A model generated the notes under the pieces. That model searched no databases and was not told the origin of the DNA. It saw only the letters and a program-made list of their open reading frames with translations. From an uncultured Clostridia bacterium (GTDB lineage: Bacteria > Bacillota_A > Clostridia > Christensenellales > Aristaeellaceae): a stretch of DNA of 32,427 nucleotides. Numbering within the stretch: position 1 is the stretch's first letter; each line of letters opens with the position of its first letter. Below are positions 22,479 to 31,350 of the stretch, piece by piece. The DNA lies in NCBI GenBank assembly GCA_946408865.1, contig CAMJTZ010000003.1, forward strand, positions 1-32,427, given 5' to 3'. Position numbers and translations under genes: made by a program.

Positions 22479-23009
22479 TCAGAAGAACCGGACGACTTCC
22501 TCCATGGCCTTCCGCGGCCGGGGTGACGGTGATTCTGCGCCTTTCCCCACGGCGATCACGGACAGGATCTCCTCGTTTTCCGGAATGCCCAGTTTCGCGC
22601 GGATGACGTCCGCGTCGCGGATGCCCATGATCAGCGTATCATAGCCAAGGTCTTTGGCCGCAAGCACCAGAAAAGCGTCGTGCAGGCCGAGGTCATAAGC
22701 GCCCCAGCCGTTGCCGATCTCGTTGACCGCCCTGCCGTCCTCGCCGAAGCCGACGATATTCTTCACAAAGGTCGTCACCACGAGTACGGCGCGCGCGGAG
22801 CTCTTCTGATTGAAGGACGGGAGCGCGCTCTCCCGCAGATCCTCCAGTGTTTCCGGCGTCTCCACGGCGTAGCAGCGGGACGTCTGCTGGTTTTTCCAAG
22901 ACGGTGCCTGCTGCGCGGCGTGCAGGATCTCCGCAAGGTCTTCATGGCCGATACCGTCCTCATATTTCCGGACGCTGCGGCGCAGTGCAGTCAGTTTCTG
23001 AAATTCCAT
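22479..23009 (-). CDS. Nitroreductase-family FMN oxidoreductase
   Basis: Protein of 176 residues, normal for the compact nitroreductase family. The N-terminal FMN-phosphate contact RRSVRKYEDG is at residues 11-20, followed by the helix LAEILHAAQQAPSWKNQQ and, near residue 115, DLGLHDAFLVLAAKDLGYDT with the late motif LGIPENEEILSVIAVGK. It should transfer electrons from NAD(P)H to quinones, nitro groups or an unknown substrate. The ATG at 23009 has AGGAGGG upstream; the longer frame (to 23051) does not. It sits 75 bases upstream of the glucuronidase gene in the same direction, with its own promoter at 23067-23097. A metabolic link to the glycosidases is not obvious. Confidence 0.92.
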   Translation of the reverse strand: MEFQKLTALRRSVRKYEDGIGHEDLAEILHAAQQAPSWKNQQTSRCYAVETPETLEDLRESALPSFNQKSSARAVLVVTTFVKNIVGFGEDGRAVNEIGNGWGAYDLGLHDAFLVLAAKDLGYDTLIMGIRDADVIRAKLGIPENEEILSVIAVGKGAESPSPRPRKAMEEVVRFF

Positions 23010-23066
23010 ATCTGTTCCCTCCTGTTTTTGCCGGTGATTTTCAGTTGTCAATGTTTTCCTGCCGGT

Positions 23067-23097
23067 ATTGTATCATCTGAAGCGGACTCTAAGTCAA
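23067..23097 (-). promoter_or_regulatory. Candidate promoter of the nitroreductase gene
   Basis: Minus-strand TTGACT (23097-23092), a 19-base spacer and TGA-TACAAT (-10 at 23072-23067). The long spacer is offset by the extended -10. Confidence 0.5.
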
Positions 23098-23122
23098 CCG
23101 GCATATCCTTCCCTTGTCTCCG

Positions 23123-24100
23123 TTATTTCCGGAATACCAGCCAGTTGTGGGAGAAAGGCCACGGCATTCCGATAATATCAACCGGTTTCCCGTCCGCGTT
23201 CCGGTACCAGGAATAGTTCCATCCGCTTCCCATATCGCAGTACAGCGCGTCCCGGATGCCCAGGTTCTCCAGCGCCGTGATAAACTCGCTGTAGTGCATC
23301 TGTGTGCGGGAATCGATGATACAGGCTTTTCCGTTCAGGATCGCCAGCACCCGGAAGCACCGGAACTCGTCGCTGTCATGGCCGCCCCGTTCCCCGTTGC
23401 ACAGCACAACGAACTGCTGGTATCCGGATCCGTTCATCGCCGCCGCGGCCTGTACGGCCTCTTCCGCTTCTTCGACGCCGTAAATCCGGGCTTCTCCGTT
23501 CACATAGGTGAATGCGCCCAGGCGGCTCTTGGGCGTGCCGCGCTCCAGCTGTCCGTCCGACGCGTGCCAGCCGACGATATTGTCATGTCTGAAATCAAAC
23601 TGGTAATCGTCCTGGAAGGCCGCCGCGACGCACAGCAGAATGCTTTTGTCGTCCGCGGAAGGCCTGTCCCCGGCAACAAAGTCGATATCGCTGTAATCCG
23701 CGTAATAGATATACAGATCCTCCGTGGCCATCAGCGTCATATCCCGGCTGTTTTCCTCCATCACCTTCGCGATCTCCTCCGCGGAGGAAACGATGCGGTC
23801 CGGCTTCTGGGGATTGTGATACTGGCTGGTCAGGATAAACAGGCTCAGCGCAAGCATCAGGAATACGGAAACCGAGTTCAGCAGCAGCAGAAAGCGCGCT
23901 GCCTTCATCCACAGGCGCTTCCGGAGCTCCTCGTTCAGGTGCATGTGCAGGATCAATCCGCCCAGGGAGAAGATGGCGTTGGCTGTCACCGCGTAGAACG
24001 GCCAGTTGAAGCCGTCAAAGATCCGGATCGTGCAGATATTGAAAATGGAGAGCAGCGTGGTAAAAAAGTACCATGTCGCCAGGTGTTTGTTCTTCATCAT
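23123..24100 (-). CDS. Membrane protein with probable phosphodiester-glycosidase-like domain
   Basis: Protein of about 325 residues. Three hydrophobic helices occupy residues roughly 8-30, 35-58 and 68-92. A soluble domain of about 230 residues follows. Its C-terminal half (FRVLAILNGKACIIDSR, then FITALENLGIRDALYCDMGSGWNYSWYRN) resembles proteins of the NAGPA phosphodiester-glycosidase family, which remove GlcNAc-1-phosphate-type caps; this is pattern recognition, not a confirmed match. With three helices the domain would be outside if the N-terminus is inside. I start at ATG 24100, where GGGGAG is 8 bases upstream; a GTG at 24109 overlaps the stop of the preceding gene. It forms a two-gene unit with the membrane protein before it. 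Confidence 0.72.
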   Translation of the reverse strand: MMKNKHLATWYFFTTLLSIFNICTIRIFDGFNWPFYAVTANAIFSLGGLILHMHLNEELRKRLWMKAARFLLLLNSVSVFLMLALSLFILTSQYHNPQKPDRIVSSAEEIAKVMEENSRDMTLMATEDLYIYYADYSDIDFVAGDRPSADDKSILLCVAAAFQDDYQFDFRHDNIVGWHASDGQLERGTPKSRLGAFTYVNGEARIYGVEEAEEAVQAAAAMNGSGYQQFVVLCNGERGGHDSDEFRCFRVLAILNGKACIIDSRTQMHYSEFITALENLGIRDALYCDMGSGWNYSWYRNADGKPVDIIGMPWPFSHNWLVFRK

Positions 24101-24105
24101 CCGAA

Positions 24106-24750
24106 TCACTCCCCTCCGAATTCCCGCTGGTCGATCATGAGGATCAGTTCCGCGCAGGCGACCAGCACAAAGATGAACAGTTCATCCAGATGCAGCGTCC
24201 AGATGTACTGGATATAATCCCGTTCAAAAGTCAGCGCGGGAGCGATGATCAGCTGGATAATGACCAGCGCCAGAAGAAACAGAATGGAAATCTGGTTTAT
24301 GGAAACCCGGATCGCTTCCTGCCGTCTTGCCGCGTGGATGATGAAATGACTGACGCAGACAAAGGACTGGATGAACAGGATCATCCGCTCCCCCGCCAGG
24401 AAAATGAATCCCTGCAGGCCCATCGTGATATAGGTTTCGGAATCTCTGTTCGCCAGGTTCCCCAGCGCGTACTGCGACTGGGCGCACAGCATGCAGAACA
24501 GCAGTCCCACCGTGGCTGCCTGCATCAGAAGCAGCTTATGCTTCTTCAGTGAATAAAACAGCGTGCAGATCAGCAGCAGCCGGATCAGCAGGTCGTACTT
24601 TCCGGGCAGGTCGATCCCGCCGGAACGGCCCCCGAAGAAATAGATCACCGGAAGCGTCAGGATGCTGAGCGCAGCGGCAGCCATGGCGGTGTGCTCATTC
24701 AGGAAAAAGCGCTTGTACCGGTTGCTCAGGGAATGCTTCTTTTTTGTCAT
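24106..24750 (-). CDS. Polytopic membrane protein, function unknown
   Basis: Protein of 214 residues with about six hydrophobic segments (near residues 22-40, 50-66, 72-90, 108-140, 152-175 and 188-206) and a basic, cytoplasmic-looking N-terminus (MTKKKHSLSNRYKRFF). The C-terminus ends in a short acidic tail. I do not recognise a family. It starts at ATG 24750 with GGAGGAG and is followed within 5 bases by the phosphodiester-glycosidase-like membrane protein, so the two probably work together, perhaps on a surface polymer. Confidence 0.78.
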   Translation of the reverse strand: MTKKKHSLSNRYKRFFLNEHTAMAAAALSILTLPVIYFFGGRSGGIDLPGKYDLLIRLLLICTLFYSLKKHKLLLMQAATVGLLFCMLCAQSQYALGNLANRDSETYITMGLQGFIFLAGERMILFIQSFVCVSHFIIHAARRQEAIRVSINQISILFLLALVIIQLIIAPALTFERDYIQYIWTLHLDELFIFVLVACAELILMIDQREFGGE

Positions 24751-24801
24751 GGATGCTCCTCCCCCGACTGGATGTGTCCAGTCTTAATGAATAATGGAAA
24801 A

Positions 24802-24810
24802 ATTATATCA
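24802..24810 (-). promoter_or_regulatory. Extended -10 promoter of the membrane-protein pair
   Basis: Minus-strand TGATATAAT, 51 bases before the first start codon; the -35 region is a weak TGAAAA. The poly-A/T stretch just upstream is AT-rich compared with the surroundings. Confidence 0.55.
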
Positions 24811-24892
24811 CAAAACCTGATTTTTTTTCATCCCGTTTCTTTCCCGCTCGGGATATACGCCGCGCTTCGAATGCTGCGATTACGCGGCGGAG

Positions 24893-25402
24893 GTGGCGGG
24901 GCTCAACTCCGGAACCTACGATTTCATGGCGGATACCCTGTATATGGATCAGGGCGTGATTTACGAGGAAGGCAGTCCGGATCAGCTCTTTGAAAACCCG
25001 CAGAAGGACAGGACGCGCCAGTTCATCCGGCGTCTGAAAACGCTTACCCTCGCCATCGGGGAAGCGGAGCGGAACTTCGGCCCGCTGATCGCCGATATCG
25101 ACGCGTTCGCGCAGAAAAATATGGTTCCCTGGAAACTGCAGCACGGAATGCTCACGGTGCTGGAGGAACTGTGTATCGAACAGATCCTCGCCAAACAGAA
25201 GCATTTCGGAAAAATCGCCCTGGCGTTTAAATACGCCAAGGCGAAAGAAGAAATCCGTTTCAGGGTGTCCTTCGGCGGCGAAGCGTGGAATCCGCTGTCC
25301 GGCGATCCGTCAACAGCGGTTCTCCTGCTGCAGCACATCATAACCGATCCGGTCTTCTCCAGGGATGAAAACGGGAATCACGTGGAGGGTTTCATCCGCT
25401 GA
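24893..25402 (+). pseudogene. Truncated remnant of an amino-acid ABC ATPase fused to an RsbW-like domain
   Basis: The open frame encodes up to 169 residues. The part YMDQGVIYEEGSPDQLFENPQKDRTRQFIRRLK (about residues 17-49) is the C-terminal tail of a GlnQ-type amino-acid transporter ATPase. It is followed by about 115 residues (from NFGPLIADIDAFAQKNMVPW to GNHVEGFIR) in the style of an RsbW/HATPase domain, an extension seen on some clostridial amino-acid ATPases. Walker A, signature and Walker B, about 200 residues, are missing. The in-frame sequence upstream (from 24821) is unlike the family, and no convincing ribosome site precedes a start. The 3' end overlaps the convergent GH2 gene by 25 bases. 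I read it as a deletion relic. Confidence 0.75.
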
Positions 25403-27864
25403 GGCAGATCCGCCCTCAGCTTTACGGCTGCCGCCGCAAGCCCTTCCGCCCGGATTGTCAGCGTCATTTCGCCCGGTTTATATCCCGCCCGGATGACGGC
25501 CATGGCGCGCCCCCGGAAACTCACCGTATCGCCGTCCGTATAGTTGTCTTCCGTAACCGGGTTTGCCGAACCGAAACCTGAAAGCTTTCCGCATCCGGCC
25601 AGTTCCGCGTGCAGGCTGATCTCAGCGTCCGGAACCACCCGCCCGTCTTTGTCGGTCAGTTCGATCCCCACGCAGATCAGGTCATGCCCGTCCGCCCGCA
25701 TCACCGTTTTCTCGGGCACCAGCCTGATCTGTTCCGCTTCTCCTGTCGTGTAAAGGACATCACGGCTGACTTCCTTACCGCCGGAATAGCTGACTGCCTC
25801 AACCTTTCCGGGCGCATACCGTGTTTCAAAGCAGACGGAATACGGCATGGGCTTTTCCCGGCTGACCTTTTTCCGCCCCAGGGACACATCGTTAACAAGT
25901 ACTTCCGCCTCGTCCGCGCCGGAATAAACCACCAGCTTCACCGGCCTGCCTTCCCATCCCCTGTAATTCCAGGAGGGACGGACATCCGGAAAGCCCCAGG
26001 GTGTCATCGCTTCGGTTTTCCCGAAGGTCTGCGGATGCATCGCGTACAGGAAGGTTTTGGGGCTTCCCCATACAACGCTTCTGTAGGCGCCCTGGGGACG
26101 CATGCAGCCCGTTATGTCGAAATCGGCGTCGTTCGCGGTTCTCCAGGGATACGGGGAGCCGGATACGGGCATCAGTGACCAGGGATCCTTTACCGCCGGA
26201 TCGTCCGCATCCGCATAGACGGCTTTCCCGATGCCGGCTTCCCCGATATAATCCCATGCGGTCCAGGTAAAATCGCCGAGAACATACGGAAGGCGCTCAA
26301 TGAAAGGCCACCTGTATCCGATCTGCACCGGGAAGTTTTCCGATCCGAGCATGACCCTTTCCGGGAAAAGTACGTGATCTTTTTCGTACAGGTCTTCCAT
26401 GTAGTTATATCCGACAATGTCAAGCCCGTTGGCAAAGGGTCCGGTAACCGTCTCCCACCGGTTGCTGTCCGGTCCGCCCGGGGCGTTCTGCTCCTGGCTC
26501 TGTCCTTTTGCCGTTTCATCGTCCAGGCCGCTCCACAGAGAACAGATCCCGTTGCTCACAGGTCTTGTACCGTCAAGGCTCCGGATGGTTTCCGCCAGCT
26601 GCGCAGCCAGGGTGTATCCGTTATTCAGGCCGCCCCTTTCGGGAATCTCATTTCCCGTGGACCACAGGATCACTGCCGGATGACTTCTGTCGCGCCGGAC
26701 AAACGCGGAAAGATCCTTTTTCCAGTCACTGTCAAAAAACTGGCTGTAATCCCCTCCGCGTTTGGCGATGCCCCATGCGTCGAACGCTTCGTCGAAGATA
26801 TACATACCCTCCCGGTCGCATGCCTCCACCAGCACCGCTGACGGCGGATTATGCGCAGTACGGATCGCGTTGAAGCCGATCTCCTTCAGTTTCCGGACTT
26901 TTCTCGCTTCCGCTTCATACAGCGACACCGCGCCCAGCAGGCCGTTGTCATGATGCAGGCATCCGCCCTTCAGTTTGACGGTTTTTCCGTTGATGCGGAG
27001 CCCTCTGACCGGATCCGCGGTGATTGTCCGGATCCCGAACAGAGCAGCCGCTTCATCGGTCGTATTCGCGCTGTCCGCGATGAAATGCGTCCTGAATACG
27101 CCGAGATTTCTGACCTGCGCCCGGATCTGATACAGGTTCGGATGATCGGCGTCCCAGAGCACGGGATCCTTCAGGCTCATGGAAAGGCGGGCTGTTTCCG
27201 TTGTTCCCGGACCCACCTGTATGACCTGGCTGACACTCCCGAGCGTCTCCTCTTCTCCGTCCCGGGTGATGCGCAGACAGACCTCCGCCAGTCTTTTCTC
27301 CGGGGTGGCGTTTTCCACTTCCACACGGAATCCGAGGAAGGCGTATCCGTCCGCCACTTCTTTTGTACAGGCAAAGATTCCATCATCGGCAATATGGACC
27401 TTCGGGCCATGACAGAGCGTCACGCCCCGGTACAGGCCTGAGCCGGTATACCAGCGTGAATTCACGTACATGCTGTTATTCAGGTTGATGGTAATCCTGT
27501 TCTCCGCGCCGAAGGTCACGTAATCCGTCAGGTCCGCATACCAGGGCGCGTATCCGTAATGGTGACTCCCTGCCTTGCAGCCGTTGATTTCAAGGGTCGC
27601 GTTCATCATCGCGCCGTCCAGTTTCAGTCCGACGCATTCATGCTCCCATTCTTTCGGGATCATCACATACCGGGTATAGTTCGTTGCATCCCCTGTGAAA
27701 TAACCGCTGTCGGATTTTGCGGGCGCGTCCGGCGATACCGCTGTCCCGATCATGCCGTCATGCGGAAGATCCACCCCGGTCCCGGGGATCCCGTTCAGCA
27801 TACCCAGTGAATCCGCAAATCCTCTCCTGAATGTCCATTGATCATCCAGTCTGATGCTCTTCAT
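25378..27864 (-). CDS. Glycoside hydrolase family 2 (beta-galactosidase type)
   Basis: Intracellular GH2 enzyme of 828 residues. The jelly roll (1-160) includes DLPHDGMIG and WYTGSGLYRGV; the barrel has the acid/base Glu406 in WSTGNEIPE and the likely nucleophile Glu509 in MLGSEN. C-terminal beta domains follow, one with PSWNYRGWEGRPVKLVVYSGADEAEVLVNDVSLG (DUF4982-like), then an Ig-like end. There is no signal peptide and no N-x-K uronate pair, so a neutral beta-galactoside-type substrate is likelier. It is the last gene of the rhamnose operon, 29 bases after rhaD, with GGGGAGGCGGAG before the ATG at 27864. It probably trims rhamnose-containing oligosaccharides. Confidence 0.92.
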   Translation of the reverse strand: MKSIRLDDQWTFRRGFADSLGMLNGIPGTGVDLPHDGMIGTAVSPDAPAKSDSGYFTGDATNYTRYVMIPKEWEHECVGLKLDGAMMNATLEINGCKAGSHHYGYAPWYADLTDYVTFGAENRITINLNNSMYVNSRWYTGSGLYRGVTLCHGPKVHIADDGIFACTKEVADGYAFLGFRVEVENATPEKRLAEVCLRITRDGEEETLGSVSQVIQVGPGTTETARLSMSLKDPVLWDADHPNLYQIRAQVRNLGVFRTHFIADSANTTDEAAALFGIRTITADPVRGLRINGKTVKLKGGCLHHDNGLLGAVSLYEAEARKVRKLKEIGFNAIRTAHNPPSAVLVEACDREGMYIFDEAFDAWGIAKRGGDYSQFFDSDWKKDLSAFVRRDRSHPAVILWSTGNEIPERGGLNNGYTLAAQLAETIRSLDGTRPVSNGICSLWSGLDDETAKGQSQEQNAPGGPDSNRWETVTGPFANGLDIVGYNYMEDLYEKDHVLFPERVMLGSENFPVQIGYRWPFIERLPYVLGDFTWTAWDYIGEAGIGKAVYADADDPAVKDPWSLMPVSGSPYPWRTANDADFDITGCMRPQGAYRSVVWGSPKTFLYAMHPQTFGKTEAMTPWGFPDVRPSWNYRGWEGRPVKLVVYSGADEAEVLVNDVSLGRKKVSREKPMPYSVCFETRYAPGKVEAVSYSGGKEVSRDVLYTTGEAEQIRLVPEKTVMRADGHDLICVGIELTDKDGRVVPDAEISLHAELAGCGKLSGFGSANPVTEDNYTDGDTVSFRGRAMAVIRAGYKPGEMTLTIRAEGLAAAAVKLRADLPQRMKPST

Positions 27865-27893
27865 CTGCTCCGCCTCCCCGTTTGAAGGTTCCC

Positions 27894-28706
27894 TCAGTCG
27901 AGATATCCTTCCCGTGCCTGAATGTCAAACCGTTTTTCGAGCAGATGCATCTGCTCATCCGTGATCGTGTTGATCCGCGGCAGATGCGCGATCTTCATGT
28001 AGATCTCCGCCGCCTTCTCCGCGGTCTCAATCAGGCCGAAAGTCTCATCCAGGTCCTTTCCGGCCCCGTAGATTCCGTGCAGACTCCAGACCACCAGGCG
28101 CGCGGTTTTCATCTTTTCCGCGGTCGCTTCCCCGATTTCGTTCGTGCCGCACAGCATCCAGGGCAGCACATTGACGCCGTCCGGGAACACGACCACGCAC
28201 TCCGTGCACATCTGCCACAGCGTCCGCGTAAATTCCCGCTCATCCAGGGTGTGCACATAGGTCATCGCCAGCAGGTTTGCCGGATGGCAGTGCATGACAA
28301 CCCGGTTCTCCGGATTGACTTTCAGCCGGGCTACATGGCTCATCATATGGGCCGGAAACTCGCTGGTAAACCGGCCGCCGTCGGAAAATCCCCACAGCAG
28401 TTCCGCCTGCTGTCCGGCTTCCTTCCGCCGGACAATGCCCAGGTTCACATCCGGCGCATACTGCACATTCTTAAAATATTTGCCGGTTCCCGTTACCAGA
28501 AAAATCTTCCCGTCCAGTTCCGGAGCCGTAAAGCCTGTCGGAAGGATACGCAGCACAGCGGACAGATCCAGGTATCCGGAAACCTCTTTTTCATCCAGCA
28601 TCAGGCTGATATTGCCGCCGTTACGCTCATCCCAGCCGTGGTCATACATATTGGCCGTGGTGCGGATCATTTCCACCATAAAAGGCGCTTCGAGAATGTT
28701 CTTCAT
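27894..28706 (-). CDS. rhaD: Rhamnulose-1-phosphate aldolase
   Basis: Class II, zinc-dependent aldolase of 270 residues that splits L-rhamnulose-1-phosphate into dihydroxyacetone phosphate and L-lactaldehyde. Visible are GGNISLML near residue 30, the catalytic glutamate in FTSEFPAHMMSH (Glu116), the zinc histidines in VVMHCHPANL (His139, His141) and the third in WSLHGIYGAG (His210), plus FPDGVNVLPWM. Length fits RhaD (about 274). Its ATG overlaps the rhaA stop by 4 bases. All catalytic residues appear intact. Confidence 0.97.
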   Translation of the reverse strand: MKNILEAPFMVEMIRTTANMYDHGWDERNGGNISLMLDEKEVSGYLDLSAVLRILPTGFTAPELDGKIFLVTGTGKYFKNVQYAPDVNLGIVRRKEAGQQAELLWGFSDGGRFTSEFPAHMMSHVARLKVNPENRVVMHCHPANLLAMTYVHTLDEREFTRTLWQMCTECVVVFPDGVNVLPWMLCGTNEIGEATAEKMKTARLVVWSLHGIYGAGKDLDETFGLIETAEKAAEIYMKIAHLPRINTITDEQMHLLEKRFDIQAREGYLD

Positions 28707-29959
28707 TTCCGGTTCACCAGCACTTTCTTTTCATATTCCTCGATCTGCGGGAACCATTCGCCGTCGGCGGGTTTTCCGCATCTGCGGCAGTATTCGTCCC
28801 AGATCTCCCCGAAGGGCAGGGTCTTCAGTTCTTCCTGCATGACCATCAGCTTCGTGAAGCTGCCGGCGTCCTGCAGCGCTTTCAGTTCCTTATTGGGCTG
28901 CAGCAGCGCGAACAGCAGCGCCTTCTGCAGGTTGCGGTATCCCGTCACCCAGGCGGAAATGCGGTTGATGCTGGCGTCGAAGTAATCCAGCGCAATGTTT
29001 ACCTTGCCGTCCAGTCCGCCGCAGCGTACGATTTCACGGGCGATTTCCTTCGTCTCGTCGTCGAAAAGAACCACATGGTCGCTGTCCCAGCGGATCGGCC
29101 GGGTCACGTGCAGGGCGATTTCCGGGAAGAACGCCAGCAGGGCGGGTATCTTGTCGCTGACCACTTCGGTGGGATGGTAATGACCGTTGTCCATCAGCGG
29201 AATGCACTTGTCCATGTTCATGGCCGCATAGCTGAGAGCAAACTCCGCGCTGCCCACCGTGTATGCTTCCACGCCGATGCCGAACACTTTGCTTTCGATG
29301 CAGGGCTTGACCTTTGTGAAATCATACGGCTCGCGCAGGATCTCGTCAATGGCCTCACGGTAGCGGACGCGCGGGCCGATCCGGTCTGCGGGTACATCCT
29401 TGAATCCGTCGCCAGTCCAGATGTTCATGACGCAGGGCTGTCCCAGTTCCTCCGCGAGGTAGCTGCTGATCCGGATCGAGGCTTTTCCGTGTTCAATCCA
29501 GAACTTCCGGGTTTCTTCGTCCGGGCTGGAGAGGGTCAACGGATCACATTTCGGATGGGAGAAGAAGGTGGGGTTGAAATCACATCCGAGGCCCCGTTCC
29601 TTGCAGAATTCCACCCATTTGCGGAAGTGTTTCGGCTCCAGTTTGTCCCGGTCCGCCCAGTCGCCGTTTTCAAAGATGGCGTAGCTGGCGTGCAGGTTCA
29701 TCTTGGGGGTTCCGGGAATCAGGCTCAGCACCTTGTCCAGGTCGGCCATGAGTTCCTCCGGGTTCCTGGCCCGGCCGGGATAATTGCCGGTCGTCTGGAT
29801 GCCGCCTGTCAGCGGCTTGGAAGGATCCGTGTCAAACCCGCGCACATCATCTCCCTGCCAGCAATGCAGGGAAACGGGTACTTTCTTCAGTTTTTCAATG
29901 GCGGCCTCGGTATCAATTCCCAGTTTCGCGTACTTTTTTCCGGCTTCTTCGTAACTCAT
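28703..29959 (-). CDS. rhaA: L-rhamnose isomerase
   Basis: Converts L-rhamnose to L-rhamnulose in the cytoplasm. The 418 residues match RhaA length. Characteristic stretches are VSLHCWQGDDVRGFD near residue 30, LGCDFNPTFFSHP, PCVMNIWTGDGFKD, CIESKVFGIGVEAYTVGS and LMDNGHYHPTEVVSDKI, which include the metal-binding acidic and histidine positions of the barrel, and DSDHVVLFDDET. The start ATG at 29959 overlaps the rhaB stop codon and the 3' end overlaps the rhaD start, so the three enzymes are translationally coupled. Confidence 0.97.
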   Translation of the reverse strand: MSYEEAGKKYAKLGIDTEAAIEKLKKVPVSLHCWQGDDVRGFDTDPSKPLTGGIQTTGNYPGRARNPEELMADLDKVLSLIPGTPKMNLHASYAIFENGDWADRDKLEPKHFRKWVEFCKERGLGCDFNPTFFSHPKCDPLTLSSPDEETRKFWIEHGKASIRISSYLAEELGQPCVMNIWTGDGFKDVPADRIGPRVRYREAIDEILREPYDFTKVKPCIESKVFGIGVEAYTVGSAEFALSYAAMNMDKCIPLMDNGHYHPTEVVSDKIPALLAFFPEIALHVTRPIRWDSDHVVLFDDETKEIAREIVRCGGLDGKVNIALDYFDASINRISAWVTGYRNLQKALLFALLQPNKELKALQDAGSFTKLMVMQEELKTLPFGEIWDEYCRRCGKPADGEWFPQIEEYEKKVLVNRK

Positions 29960-31239
29960 GCTTCTTTTCCTCCGTTCTTAATCTGTATCATCAGATTTCC
30001 CAGTGCAGTCGCTTCAATCGGCAGGGCGATAACTTCCTTGCCGGTAGCCTCTTCCGTCAGCCGGTTCAGGAATTTGTTTTTTGCTCCGCCCCCGACGATA
30101 TACAGCTTCCGGTATTGTTTTCCGGTATTCCGTTCAATCTCTCCGATCGCCTGCCGGTAACCCTGCGCCAGGGAACGGTACGCGCACCGGAAATAGCCGG
30201 CCGTACACTTCGGCGGATGCGGCAGTTTTGAATCGAACGCGGCCTTCATGCTTTCCGGGGCCAGGAACACCGAATCGTTCACATCCACCAAAGGATCAAA
30301 ATGCGCTGCCTCCGCCTCCGCTGTGATCCCGTCCCAGGGTCTGTCCGGACAAAGCTCGCTGCGCAGCCGGTTTGCCAGCCACATCCCCATCAGGTTTTTC
30401 TGGTACCGGTTGTATCCCACGCCGCCCTCATTGGAGTAATTGGCTTCTTCGCTGCCCGCATCCGTCAGCGGTTTCGGAGTCCTGACGCCCAGCAGGGACC
30501 AGGTGCCGGAGGAGATGTAGAGCTCATTTCCCTCCATGGGGATGCCCTCTACAGCGCTGCCGGTATCATGGGTGGCGCAAAGCATTACCCTGATCCCCTT
30601 GTATTCCCCGATAACGGTCCCTGGCTGCTGCAGCGGCCGGAAAAGCCGTTCCGGCAGTTCCAGCGCGCGGATGATCTCCGGATCATACTCCCCGGTTTCC
30701 GCGCTGACCATTCCGCCGGTGGTGGCGTTGGTATACTCGTGGCTCTTCACGCCGCAGAGTTTGTACATCAGGTACTCCGGAATCATCAGGAAATCGGTGA
30801 CGCCCTCCAGCCTTCCGGCCGCCTTGTCCGCGTATAGCTGATAGACGGTATTGAAGGGCTGGAACTGGATGCCCGTGCGCCTGTAGAGACCGGAAAAAGA
30901 GATCTTCCCGTGCACCTGCGGAATCACCGCCTGGGTGCGGCTGTCCCGGTAGGCGTAGCAGGGCGTCACTTCCCTGTCGCCGCGCATCAGCACGTAATCA
31001 ACCCCCCAGGTGTCCACGGACAGGCTTCTGATCCGGGGAAATGCTTTCAGCGCCTCATCGATCCCGGCCTTCACATGGCTGAGCAGCGCGTCCGTGTCCC
31101 ACGTCAGATGCCCGTCCTGTTCCCTGACGCCGTTGGGAAAACGGTAAACCTCCCGGGTCCGGAGCGCGCCGTCTTCCATCCAGCCCGCGATATGCCGTCC
31201 GCTGGATGCGCCGATATCAATTGCAAGGCAAATGTCCAA
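29956..31239 (-). CDS. rhaB: Rhamnulokinase, TTG start
   Basis: FGGY-family kinase that phosphorylates L-rhamnulose. It has AIDIGASSGRHIAGW at the N-terminus (phosphate loop 1), SVDTWGVDYVLM, the ATHDTGSAVEGIP motif, YISSGTWSLLGV and the ATP-site motif IVGGGAKNKFLNRLTEEAT near the end. The product is 427 residues, shorter than E. coli RhaB (489), without obvious gaps in these motifs. There is no ATG at the family start; the TTG at 31239 has AGGAGG 8 bases upstream and gives LDICLAIDIG at the expected position. The open frame extending upstream to 31965 is not coding. First gene of the rhamnose operon. Confidence 0.93.
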   Translation of the reverse strand: MDICLAIDIGASSGRHIAGWMEDGALRTREVYRFPNGVREQDGHLTWDTDALLSHVKAGIDEALKAFPRIRSLSVDTWGVDYVLMRGDREVTPCYAYRDSRTQAVIPQVHGKISFSGLYRRTGIQFQPFNTVYQLYADKAAGRLEGVTDFLMIPEYLMYKLCGVKSHEYTNATTGGMVSAETGEYDPEIIRALELPERLFRPLQQPGTVIGEYKGIRVMLCATHDTGSAVEGIPMEGNELYISSGTWSLLGVRTPKPLTDAGSEEANYSNEGGVGYNRYQKNLMGMWLANRLRSELCPDRPWDGITAEAEAAHFDPLVDVNDSVFLAPESMKAAFDSKLPHPPKCTAGYFRCAYRSLAQGYRQAIGEIERNTGKQYRKLYIVGGGAKNKFLNRLTEEATGKEVIALPIEATALGNLMIQIKNGGKEA

Positions 31240-31269
31240 AATCAATGCCTCCTTTTTCTGTCTGCCCCC

Positions 31270-31298
31270 ATTCTGACAGAAAAAGGGAAAAATAGCAA
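31270..31298 (-). promoter_or_regulatory. Candidate promoter of the rhamnose operon
   Basis: Minus-strand TTGCTA (31298-31293), a 17-base spacer and CAGAAT (31275-31270). The rhaB TTG start is 30 bases downstream. Both boxes are imperfect, as expected for an activator-dependent promoter. Confidence 0.45.
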
Positions 31299-31350
31299 TG
31301 TCTTCAGTTGGCAAAAAAGTGTCTTTATTTGCATATCTATTGCGATCCGG

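Noticed and set aside
24854..24859. A further minus-strand CGTATA before the membrane-protein pair
   Set aside because: The bases 17 upstream do not resemble GCTGCC, and a good extended -10 sigma-A promoter lies closer to the gene.
25035..25048. TGAAAACGCTTACC, close to a CcpA cre site
   Set aside because: It lies within the reading frame of the ABC ATPase relic (LKTLTL) far from any promoter, so the match is probably chance.
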